From the NCBI RefSeq assembly GCF_014171475.1, contig NZ_CP048817.1, positions 3,162,001 through 3,226,000 of the forward strand: DNA of 64,000 nucleotides. The letters are read 5' to 3'. The notes under the pieces are model-generated. The model was given only the letters and a program-made list of their open reading frames with translations. It was not told the origin of the DNA and did no database searches. Shown piece after piece: positions 10,984 through 17,944 of this stretch (positions are counted from its first letter, which is position 1; each line of letters begins with the position of its first letter). Origin of the DNA: Sphingomonas sp. So64.6b (GTDB lineage Bacteria; Pseudomonadota; Alphaproteobacteria; Sphingomonadales; Sphingomonadaceae). Both the position numbers and the translations under genes were made by a program.

Positions 10984-11922
10984 TCAATCCGCTGGCCCCG
11001 TGCCTCGCGCCGGGTAAACAAAAATTGGTTGGTCATAATAGAGGTAAGAGTGCGTAATATTACCGTGTTCTGCTGTGAACGACATGAGCGCCAATGGATA
11101 ATTATTGCCGCGATCATGGCATACAAAAGAGGCCCCGAAAGGATCCGAGTCCCCTAGATAACGCGCTTTCGAAAGCCCTATTACGTCTTTCAATTTGCAG
11201 CGGTAAAGCAGTCGTGCAAAATCATGATAGCTAGAATCAAACTTATTGGTAGATCCATCTAACCAGTCAGCTTTTACATTAGTAAATATAGTGTACTTTA
11301 TCGAATTTATATAATCGTTAGGCTTGCGAACTCCTATGAGTTGTTTTGCAAAATTCATTGCGGCTGATCGATTTTCATCAGTAGGAGATGACACATCGCG
11401 AACTGGATTAGGCCAGGCGACTAAATGTCGAGGATCTTCGTCTACTCTCAGTCCGAACGCAGCCCATGGGCGCCATTTCGCACACGGCGCCGGCGCCATA
11501 ATCTCTTGAGCTATGATAAAGAAATCGATCTTGTCGTCTCGTGTCAGACCATTCATCAAACGATAGCTAAGCGGGCCGCAATCGCTCACTTCCGTGGGGC
11601 GTTCGCCGCAAGTCCAGTCTATGTGGCCGAAACCGTCTGCATTATGAGAATTTTTGGCCGTGCATTTCGCAACCATTGTAGGAATTTCTTTTACAACGAT
11701 CTTGCGATTGTATGATTTACCTAGCGCTCTCGGGGTATAGAGCTCTATGTCCGGGCCAAGGATAGCTTGAAGCGTCGCAATATCGGAGTCTGCAGCAGCC
11801 TGGACGATACGATCCAGTTGCTCCGGACCAGGTATCGCCTCCGAAGCCCCAATCGAAAATGGCACGGTCAGCGTCAACGCGATTACTCGCATTCGCGAAG
11901 AGTAGTTTCTGTACCGCTTCAT
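10984..11922 (-). CDS. Hypothetical exported protein, AT-richer than its surroundings
   Basis: About 312 aa from the ATG at 11922 (MKRYRNYSSRMRVIALTLTVPFSIGASEA, a plausible signal peptide); the open frame extends to a TTG at 11976 and other ATGs exist at 11946 and 11892, so the start is uncertain and no strong ribosome site is present. The mature protein starts with GPEQLDRIVQAAADSDIATLQAILG, a helical segment reminiscent of ankyrin/SnoaL-type openings, and has six or more Cys residues (KCTAKN, WTCGE, SDCGP, APCAKW, YRCKL, FVCHD) that could form disulfides in the periplasm. Codon use includes many AT-ending codons unlike neighbouring genes, which points to recent acquisition. No family recognised. 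Confidence 0.6.
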   Translation of the reverse strand: MKRYRNYSSRMRVIALTLTVPFSIGASEAIPGPEQLDRIVQAAADSDIATLQAILGPDIELYTPRALGKSYNRKIVVKEIPTMVAKCTAKNSHNADGFGHIDWTCGERPTEVSDCGPLSYRLMNGLTRDDKIDFFIIAQEIMAPAPCAKWRPWAAFGLRVDEDPRHLVAWPNPVRDVSSPTDENRSAAMNFAKQLIGVRKPNDYINSIKYTIFTNVKADWLDGSTNKFDSSYHDFARLLYRCKLKDVIGLSKARYLGDSDPFGASFVCHDRGNNYPLALMSFTAEHGNITHSYLYYDQPIFVYPARGTGPAD

Positions 11923-12024
11923 ATCGAAGACGATAGCGCCATTCATGTGAATCCAAAAGGGTTGATCATGGCACAATTGAATATAGAGATGCCGGACTTT
12001 ACGGCTCTGCCCCGCGGCAGATAA

Positions 12025-12323
12025 ACGATGAGATTATGGGCGTGAGCAGCCACCGGTCAGGGTGACCGGCGGATGGAAATATCACGAAATCCCAGCCGGA
12101 AGCGGGCGGCCGGGGGGTTGCGGCCCAACTTCTGTCATGCATCGATGGCATTCATTGAAAGCTGAGCGTCTGCTCTCGCCAAGAGCCGTCGTTCCAGCGA
12201 GGCATCGGAACCGACGGCTTCCCACCCACGTCGCGACATTGGACCGGCCATTCGGCTATCGCCCAGTTGCGAACATCGCGGAACGACGTAGAAATTGGAC
12301 GGACTGCATTCAGGGAGGGCTGC
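12025..12323. other. Intergenic stretch, nothing convincing
   Basis: About 300 bases between a hypothetical gene and a small membrane protein gene. Only short frames exist on both strands and none has a ribosome site plus protein-like composition. Confidence 0.4.
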
Positions 12324-12533
12324 TTGGACAAGCAAAGGAAAGTTCGAACAGCGGAACGCATTCTATTCGCTTTGCTGGTGACCGCTCTCGGTGTGGCAGG
12401 GTTTATCTTTGAGCGATTCCGGGCCGAAGTGCCGGAGTGGCAACTGGTCGGTCTCATTTGCGGAGGCATGTTGGTAGCTTACGGCGCGTATCGGCTTGCA
12501 CGGAACTACGTGCTCCGAGGGCCCGAACCGTAG
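12324..12533 (+). CDS. Small two-helix membrane protein
   Basis: 69 aa starting at a TTG (12324) that has a strong AGGGAGG ribosome site 6 nt upstream; an in-frame ATG at 12267 lacks one. Two hydrophobic helices are clear (ILFALLVTALGVAGFIF and WQLVGLICGGMLVAYGAYRLA), separated by a charged loop ERFRAEVPE, with a basic N-terminus (DKQRKVRTAER). The family is unknown. It is an orphan gene within the AT-richer patch. Confidence 0.55.
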   Translation: MDKQRKVRTAERILFALLVTALGVAGFIFERFRAEVPEWQLVGLICGGMLVAYGAYRLARNYVLRGPEP

Positions 12534-12787
12534 GGGTCCGCTTTCCACCAGGTCCCGACATTCGTCGATCGGTTATCGGAATACTCTCGAAAAAAATCGA
12601 GGCTTTTCCGTATCGGTCACCGTGTTCGAGCACTGTCCGCCAGCAATATCAATCACCGCAATCAATGCGGCGATCAACCCGGCCAATCGCCGCAAGCGGG
12701 GACCAGGACAATTCGATCCCCAACTCGCGATCGTGCTTCAATCAAAGCCATCCCGCGCCGGGCCACAGGCCACGGGACGTGACAACT

Positions 12788-13129
12788 CTATTCCGTGCCC
12801 GGTTTCCAGCTATTGTCGATCATCTTCCAGCCCGTCTCGCTGTCCTTCTTGTCGGCCATCGCGGCCGCGGCGGCCGCCGCGCTGGGGCTCGCCCAGCAGA
12901 TCACCGATCCGCTGATGCCCGGCACGCTCTTGGTCAGATATTTGAAATAGGCGTCCTCGGCCGCCTTGTCGCTCGGCCCCTGATAGACCGAGGAGAAGTG
13001 GATCTGCTCCTTGTCGTAATCCTTCAGGGTGCAATAGGCGAAGGCGCCGGTGCCCTTCGCCTGCGCGGGTAACGCTCCGCCAGCGCCCATCGCCATTGCC
13101 AAAACGGCTGCGGCCATGATCCTGATCAT
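12788..13129 (-). CDS. Small exported hypothetical protein
   Basis: 113 aa from the ATG at 13129, which is preceded by GGGAGAG at the right distance; the longer frame from 13195 lacks this. A signal peptide (MIRIMAAAVLAMAMGAGGALPAQA) is followed by a short mature domain with one early Cys (FAYCTLKDYDKEQIHFSSVYQG), an internal PGISGSVICWASPSAAAAAAAMADKKDSE stretch and a WKMIDNSWKPG end. Two Cys residues could pair in the periplasm. Function unknown. Confidence 0.65.
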   Translation of the reverse strand: MIRIMAAAVLAMAMGAGGALPAQAKGTGAFAYCTLKDYDKEQIHFSSVYQGPSDKAAEDAYFKYLTKSVPGISGSVICWASPSAAAAAAAMADKKDSETGWKMIDNSWKPGTE

Positions 13130-13390
13130 CACATTCTCTCCCTTCCGTCGATGTTCGACTGCGGGTGAGTTTACGCTCTTGGGGGGCGGGCTCAAGGGGT
13201 ACTACGGTTGCTCCCTTGAGGTCGCGGTGCCAGTTTACTTAATCCCCTTCAGACCACTAGAGTGATCGCCGCCTTGCAAGGGCGTTTCGGCCGGGCGCTG
13301 GCACAGCCAAATCACCGGCGCGATGGTGGAGCCGTCGTAATACTTTTGCAGTATCAGGCCGTTCGTAACGAAAAGTCAGAAAGATACCCA

Positions 13391-14008
13391 ATGCGATTGA
13401 TCCACTTGGTTGCCATGGCGATCTTCATGATGCCGACGGCGGCCACCGCAAAAACCGTCGAGGTGCTGGTCAGCGCATTTGCCAGCGAGGGCGCACCATC
13501 GGACTATGCCTTGGTAGCCGAGAAAGGCTTTGACGCGGAGAGTCTGGAATTTCGCTCCTACGCGGCAAAGCTCGACAAGATGATGGCGGCGCGCGGATGG
13601 ACGCGGGCGGCCGACGCTGGCACGGCGAAGGTAACGATCATGGTCAGCTATGGCATCGGTGACCCAAAGGATCATCAATATTCCTATTCAATAGCGCAAT
13701 ATAATGGCGCTGGCCAACCGAACACATGGCTTCCGATCAATGGAGAGTATGTGAGCTATCGGCGCTGGCTGAAGATGAGCACTATGAGGAGCACGCCAGA
13801 TGGCGGCAAGCCGCAGGAAATCTGGCGCGTGGATGTCGAGAGTTCAGGAAGCTCGGGCGATATACGGGCAATATTTCCCTATCTGGTTTATGCGGCAGCG
13901 CCCTATATCGGGGCCGACACCGGTCAAGCGGTCCGGGTGAAGGTGAAAGACAACAATAAGGACTTCAGAGCCTTTAACGAAACCGCACGGGTTGATCCGC
14001 GACGCTGA
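13391..14008 (+). CDS. Exported DUF4136-like protein
   Basis: 205 aa from the ATG at 13391 (MRLIHLVAMAIFMMPTAATA signal peptide). The mature part begins VEVLVSAFASEGAPSDYALVAEKG and contains FRSYAAKLDKMMAARGWTRAADAGTAKVTIMVSYGIGDP, the pattern of the DUF4136 family (small beta-rich domain in exported proteins or lipoproteins). There is no lipobox Cys, so it is probably soluble in the periplasm. It is convergent with the terminase gene; a run of nine C residues lies just after its stop. Confidence 0.6.
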   Translation: MRLIHLVAMAIFMMPTAATAKTVEVLVSAFASEGAPSDYALVAEKGFDAESLEFRSYAAKLDKMMAARGWTRAADAGTAKVTIMVSYGIGDPKDHQYSYSIAQYNGAGQPNTWLPINGEYVSYRRWLKMSTMRSTPDGGKPQEIWRVDVESSGSSGDIRAIFPYLVYAAAPYIGADTGQAVRVKVKDNNKDFRAFNETARVDPRR

Positions 14009-14055
14009 CATCACCGCCCCCCCCCGGGGCACCGGTTCACTGCGGTCTGATTTTC

Positions 14056-15606
14056 TCACTCCGACAAATCCGCATATAAATCCCGCTCCTCACCCCCGCG
14101 CCGGTAGCGCCCCGGATCGAGCCACCCCGGCAACATCCTCGGCTGCACCGGCTCCGCGAACGTACACGCCAGCGCATCACCATCATCGGGCGAGGCAAGC
14201 CCGCGCGATTTCATATGTTCCTTCTTCTCCAGCATCACTGCCTGATCCGCGTCGAAACCATATTCCGGGCCGATCAGATCATCCTCCAGCCCCTGATGAT
14301 CGGGGATGCAGCCCTCGCTCAACCAATGACGCATATTGGTCCACATCTCGGCGCGCTTGTTGGCGACGCGGATGCGGGCGCTCCCCATCCAGCTCGCCTC
14401 ACGCACGCGCGTGCTGCCGAACCACACTTCGCTGACCAGGATATCGGGCAGCAATTGCCGCAGCCGGTCGATCACCGCCGCGCCGATATTGCCGGCATCG
14501 ACGAAGATCGCGTCGGGGCGCCACCGCCCCGCCTCCATCGCGATGTCGCCGGCCAGGCTCATACTGTCCATATGATGCCAGCGCTTCCACGGCCGGCTGC
14601 GCGCATCGCGGCCGCAACGGATCGCCAGCGTCGAATGATCGTCGCCGAAGCGCGCGCAATCGACGCCGAAGATCACCGGATCGGTGCCGAGCCCGGGTGC
14701 CCCCTCTCGCGTGCGCGCCGCCGCGACGGTATCGCGCGCGATGAATTGCATCGACGACGCGGAGGGGAATTGCCCAAGCACCCGCACCCGCACCAGATCG
14801 CTGTCCAGGCCATAGGTCGCGACCAGTTCGTCGAGATAGGCCTTGTTGGTGCCCTCCACCTCACGGCTGTCGATCTGCGCGGTGTTCCACAGGTTACGCA
14901 GCTTGCCGAACACATCGCGGAACGGCCCCGTCCCTTGCGTCGGGTTGCCGAAGGCGAGGAAGATGATCTCGGTCTCCGCATCGGTCAGCGCGCCAAGTGC
15001 TACTTCCCACACTTTCGCATCGATGCCGCTCGCCTCGTCGAAGATCAGCACGATGCGCCGACCCTTGTTATGCAGCCCGGCGAACGCTTCGGTATTGGCG
15101 AGCGACCAGGTGACCAGGTCGGCGCGCCACGACCGGCCATGGCCCTTCGCGGTGCTGGCCAGCGCGGTCGCGGTCTGCGTAAACCAGTCCGCGGTCGAGG
15201 CAAGCTGCGCCCATTTGCCGATCTCCGGCGCGGTCTTGGTGAGCAGCTGGCTTTCGGTGTTGGCGGTGACGATCACGCGAGTGTCCTCGCACGTGTCGAG
15301 CGCCCATTTGACCACCATCGCGATCAGCGCCGACTTGCCGATGCCATGCCCGCTGGCGCGCGCGATGCGGCACGGCGTGTGGCGCGTCGCATCGTTTGTC
15401 AGATGCTCTCCGATCGCGTTCAGCACGTCGCGCTGCCAGTCGCGTGGGCCAGTGATGTCCGTGAGCACGCCGTCGCCCCAGGGATAGACGTGCTGCGCAT
15501 GGCCAAGCGGATCGTGTCTGAACGCGGCGATCGCGTCGCGGATCGGGTCGCTATCGGGCTTGCCTGGCGGCTCGGCTTTCGGCTTAGCTGGCGGCAATGG
15601 AGTCAT
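14056..15606 (-). CDS. Phage-type terminase large subunit
   Basis: 516 aa. The ATPase half has a Walker A-like ASGHGIGKSAL at ~84-93, a motor Walker B LIFDEASGID (Asp190/Glu191) and a coupling-type FLAFGNPTQGTG at ~216-226. The nuclease half (RNase H fold) has GVDCARFGDDHSTLAI with Asp316, FVDAGNIGAAVIDRL in the middle and DDGDAL near the end, the three acidic positions expected of a terminase nuclease. Role in the family: ATP-driven DNA packaging and cutting of concatemers at a portal. Here no portal, capsid, protease or tail gene is adjacent: the downstream neighbour is a convergent DUF4136-like gene. It is the last gene of a four-gene minus-strand unit, separated from the wHTH gene by 162 bases of repeat. 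Confidence 0.88.
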   Translation of the reverse strand: MTPLPPAKPKAEPPGKPDSDPIRDAIAAFRHDPLGHAQHVYPWGDGVLTDITGPRDWQRDVLNAIGEHLTNDATRHTPCRIARASGHGIGKSALIAMVVKWALDTCEDTRVIVTANTESQLLTKTAPEIGKWAQLASTADWFTQTATALASTAKGHGRSWRADLVTWSLANTEAFAGLHNKGRRIVLIFDEASGIDAKVWEVALGALTDAETEIIFLAFGNPTQGTGPFRDVFGKLRNLWNTAQIDSREVEGTNKAYLDELVATYGLDSDLVRVRVLGQFPSASSMQFIARDTVAAARTREGAPGLGTDPVIFGVDCARFGDDHSTLAIRCGRDARSRPWKRWHHMDSMSLAGDIAMEAGRWRPDAIFVDAGNIGAAVIDRLRQLLPDILVSEVWFGSTRVREASWMGSARIRVANKRAEMWTNMRHWLSEGCIPDHQGLEDDLIGPEYGFDADQAVMLEKKEHMKSRGLASPDDGDALACTFAEPVQPRMLPGWLDPGRYRRGGEERDLYADLSE

Positions 15607-15619
15607 GGTCGATCTCTTT

Positions 15620-15762
15620 CCCCTCCTGCAAGGGAGGGGCCAGGGTGGGTCAGCGGCGGGGCAGGCTCGATGCCCGTTCCGGCGCTTCGAGCGAGGGGCG
15701 GAGAGTCGTTTGAGCGCGCAGAACGCGCGCCCACCCGCCAGCCCCTCCCTTGCAGGGAGGGG
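15620..15762. repeat. Pair of GC-rich palindromes between terminase and wHTH genes
   Basis: Two inverted repeats bracket the element: CCCCTCC-TGCAAG-GGAGGGG (15620-15639) and CCCCTCCCT-TGC-AGGGAGGGG (15742-15762). The ~100 bases between them also read as a repeat-type sequence without a gene. The same palindrome type recurs at 50376-50396 and inside a coding region at 16209-16227. Confidence 0.7.
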
Positions 15763-15768
15763 AGTAAC

Positions 15769-16269
15769 TCACCCCACCCCAGCGCCACGTGCGCGCCAGC
15801 CGGCCCACACCAGTTCGGCGATGAAATCGTCGATCCGCATCCCTTCCTTGTGCGCGGCACGGATGATCTCCGCCGCGAGGTCCGGGCTGCGCTGGCGCAG
15901 ATGCGGCAATGCCGGCACGGGCAGCGAGCGGGGGCGCGGCAAGGTGCGCCAGTGCGGCGTCTTGTTGTTGACCGGCGCGGTCGCCTTGCCGGTCGACACC
16001 ACGAAGATGCGGCGCGAACGCTGATAGCGCTCGACCCGGATCAGCCCACGTTTCTCCAGCCGCTGGACGATGTTGACCGTGGTGCTGACCGAATCGCACC
16101 CGACCGTCGCCTGAAGTTCATCGGCGGTCGGCGCCAGCCGTCCCGCCTCGGCCGCGTCGACGATGGCCGCCAAAGCGCGCGATTCCCATGGCGTGAGGCC
16201 GATCAGTTCCTCCCCGTGCAGGGGAGGAGCAACGATTGCCTGAATTGCCGTCATATCGATCTCCATCAT
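15769..16269 (-). CDS. Winged-helix protein (LexA-like DNA-binding domain)
   Basis: 166 aa from the ATG at 16269, whose ATGA overlaps the stop of the upstream gene. Residues ~22-80 read LTPWESRALAAIVDAAEAGRLAPTADELQATVGCDSVSTTVNIVQRLEKRGLIRVERYQRSRRIFVV, a winged helix like the LexA/MarR-type N-terminal domain, without a peptidase domain. A Pro/Arg-rich linker follows and the C-terminal third (SPDLAAEIIRAAHKEGMRIDDFIAELVWAG) resembles a short helical module that could bind DNA or a partner. In this position it could act as the small terminase subunit-like adaptor or as the operon's regulator; neither is proven. Confidence 0.6.
   Translation of the reverse strand: MMEIDMTAIQAIVAPPLHGEELIGLTPWESRALAAIVDAAEAGRLAPTADELQATVGCDSVSTTVNIVQRLEKRGLIRVERYQRSRRIFVVSTGKATAPVNNKTPHWRTLPRPRSLPVPALPHLRQRSPDLAAEIIRAAHKEGMRIDDFIAELVWAGWRARGAGVG
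16209..16227. repeat. Palindromic repeat copy inside a coding region
   Basis: CCTCCCC-GTGCA-GGGGAGG lies within the wHTH gene, where it encodes APPLHGEEL. It is of the same type as the intergenic palindromes at 15620-15762, suggesting that the N-terminal segment of the protein was built from, or invaded by, this repeat. Confidence 0.5.
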
Positions 16270-17012
16270 GCTGTTTCCATCGCGCCCGCCGTGCGGAGCG
16301 GCGCACCGGCCCAGGGTTTGTCCTCCAGCCCGCGCAGATAGGCCGCGCGCGCCGCCTCGCTCATCACCGGGGTACGGCGGGTTTCGTGCGGCCGTTCGAG
16401 GATCCGCAGGAACGCGTCGCCGCTTTTCAGCAGCCAGCCGAGATCCGCTTTCCACGTGCCCCGCCCGCTTTTCCCGCGATCGCCGCGCCCCTCACTTCTC
16501 CCGCAATGCCAGTCGCTCGCGCCGAGCCGCTCGATCGCTTCGAAGATCGCCGCTTCGCCATGCTCCCGGACCCGTGCCGCGAGATGCGTGCGCCGCTCCA
16601 CCGACAGCCCGCGCGCCTCGGCCAGCCCGTTCGCCGCCGCCATCAGGTTCCACGCCGCGGTCACCCGCTCGGCCAGTGGTTCGGCTTTCGGGATCACGAG
16701 CAGCGGGGTGGCATCAGCGTCAGCTGATGAGGGTGAAGGGGGGTTAGAGTTTATATCATTGGGGGGAAGGTCGGCATGACCGTCACCATCGTCACCATCG
16801 TCACAAGTGACGGATGTGACGCTTGGTGACGCCCCTTGCTCCTTTTGGCCCTGTTCCTTCTGGCCCTGACGCGCGCGATACCGCGCCATGCGCCGCGCGC
16901 CGGGCGACCGCGTATCGGTCGCCGCCTCCAGTTCGGCGATGGCGCGATACAGCGCATCGCCGGAAACCCCGGCGTCGATCAAATGCCTCATGGCGGTGGC
17001 GATGACGCTCAT
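16266..17012 (-). CDS. Hypothetical protein, phage replication-like position
   Basis: 248 aa. It starts with a helical segment (MSVIATAMRHLIDAGVSGDALYRAIAELEAATD), has a basic stretch (ARRMARYRARQGQKEQGQKEQG) including a QKEQG tandem repeat, a low-complexity Asp/Gly/Pro/Ser region (~65-100), then a helical domain containing AWNLMAAANGLAEARGLSVERRTHLAARVREHGEAAIFEAIERLGASDWHCG and WKADLGWLLKSGDAFLRILE. The last part (fragment ending with W..D..WLLKS..N/F..ILE) is like the C-terminal domain of many phage replication/DnaD-like proteins. Both ends overlap neighbours by ATGA, so translation is coupled to the genes on both sides. Confidence 0.6.
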   Translation of the reverse strand: MSVIATAMRHLIDAGVSGDALYRAIAELEAATDTRSPGARRMARYRARQGQKEQGQKEQGASPSVTSVTCDDGDDGDGHADLPPNDINSNPPSPSSADADATPLLVIPKAEPLAERVTAAWNLMAAANGLAEARGLSVERRTHLAARVREHGEAAIFEAIERLGASDWHCGRSEGRGDRGKSGRGTWKADLGWLLKSGDAFLRILERPHETRRTPVMSEAARAAYLRGLEDKPWAGAPLRTAGAMETA

Positions 17013-17323
17013 GCCAGCGCCTCCCGCTCCCGCCGCGCGGCCATGCGGATCAGCTCGGCATGGCTGTACAGGGCCGCAAGTCGCGCGCCCTCGACCGAGA
17101 TGCCGTGTTGTTCCGCCATGCGTTCGAACAGGCGCTGCGTCGCATCGCGCAACTGGTCGCCGGCGATCGCCGCGGCGCTGCGCAGCAACTGCTCATGCTC
17201 GATTTCGGATCGCTCCTCGCCGGTCGGGATCGGTCGATCACTGGCGCCGCCAAAACTGTCCGGTTCGGATTCGGCGGGCGGTCGATTCAACTCGAAACTG
17301 CCCTGATCTACTGCCTCAGCCAT
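17009..17323 (-). CDS. Small hypothetical protein, first gene of the terminase operon
   Basis: 104 aa from the ATG at 17323 (a frame start at 17386 would extend into the palindromic control region). Acidic/polar N-terminus, then a long amphipathic helix: ERSEIEHEQLLRSAAAIAGDQLRDATQRLFERMAEQHGISVEGARLAALYSHAELIRMAARREREAL. The last codons overlap the next gene by ATGA. Size and helical character fit small DNA-binding or adaptor proteins of phage packaging modules, but no family is recognised. Confidence 0.55.
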   Translation of the reverse strand: MAEAVDQGSFELNRPPAESEPDSFGGASDRPIPTGEERSEIEHEQLLRSAAAIAGDQLRDATQRLFERMAEQHGISVEGARLAALYSHAELIRMAARREREALA

Positions 17324-17387
17324 CTCGACTCGACTCCAATATTCTCCTTTTGTTCTCCTATTCGCTTTCCTACATTGCAAGAACAAT

Positions 17388-17403
17388 ATAGGAAATTTCC
17401 TAT
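17388..17403. promoter_or_regulatory. Perfect 16-bp palindrome, candidate operator covering a ribosome site
   Basis: ATAGGAAATTTCCTAT is perfectly symmetric, and one further half-site TTTCCTA lies upstream at 17366-17372, giving three half-sites in 40 bases between the divergent genes at 17323 and 17402. The AGGAAA of the palindrome is also the best ribosome site for the plus-strand gene, whose ATG starts at 17402 within the last bases. A repressor or an RNA hairpin here would block translation of that gene and could control both directions. Confidence 0.55.
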
Positions 17404-17935
17404 GATGATCGAATCAATCGCATCAACCCAGGAGGTGATCACGACCAACCTCGCCCGTCTTCCCGCTATGGCTTTTGCGCCTGCACCCGCCACCTGCGAG
17501 AGTCTCCATCCGGCCTGGACCGCCCCACCTTGGACCACGACACCGGCGATCGCCGCTATGTTCGCCCTGCTGCGCGACCTGAACGCGCTCCACGATCGCG
17601 CTGCTTCGCTATGCCATGCGAATCCCGCGACCGGCCTGGACAGCGTGCGCGGAGAGATCGGCGCGGTTACCGGGCTTTACGAAAACGATTTTTCCGGCCC
17701 GATGCGCCTGGTGTGGACGGTCCGCGCCAATGGCGGCGCGGCGGCGTCGTTATGGGAATTGCTTGGCCAGCACCGCGACGCCTGGATCGACGCGCAGCTC
17801 GCCGCCGAGGGGTTCGCCCCCTGGACCTGGAACGACGCGAAGCACGACCGCCGCGAGGCATTGGCCGAGGAAGCCGGCACGGTCGCGGCGGCATGGGCGG
17901 CGTTTTGCGGGGAAGACAAGTGCGCCGGCTCCTGA
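17402..17935 (+). CDS. Hypothetical protein divergent from the terminase operon
   Basis: 177 aa from the ATG at 17402, with AGGAAA 6-7 nt upstream inside a palindrome. After a Pro/Ala-rich N-terminus (MAFAPAPATCESLHPAWTAPPW) comes a compact helical domain: MFALLRDLNALHDRAASLCHANPATGLDSVRGEIGAVTGLYENDFSGPMRLVWTVRANGGAAASLWELLGQHRDAWIDAQLAAEGFAPWTWNDAKHDRREAL. Not recognised. The divergent arrangement with an operator-like palindrome suggests a role in control of, or accessory to, the packaging operon. It ends 10 nt before the end of the convergent ABC transporter gene. Confidence 0.55.
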   Translation: MMIESIASTQEVITTNLARLPAMAFAPAPATCESLHPAWTAPPWTTTPAIAAMFALLRDLNALHDRAASLCHANPATGLDSVRGEIGAVTGLYENDFSGPMRLVWTVRANGGAAASLWELLGQHRDAWIDAQLAAEGFAPWTWNDAKHDRREALAEEAGTVAAAWAAFCGEDKCAGS

Positions 17936-17944
17936 GCCTCGCCG

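Noticed and set aside
12152..12469. 105-codon minus-strand frame
   Set aside because: Runs over the small membrane gene with a better ribosome site and lacks a coherent family pattern.
15620..15762. Possible IS or transposon ends
   Set aside because: No transposase frame and no target-site duplication; the palindromes recur as short intergenic repeats.
14215..16341. 708-codon plus-strand frame
   Set aside because: Antisense to the terminase and wHTH genes; no protein-like composition.
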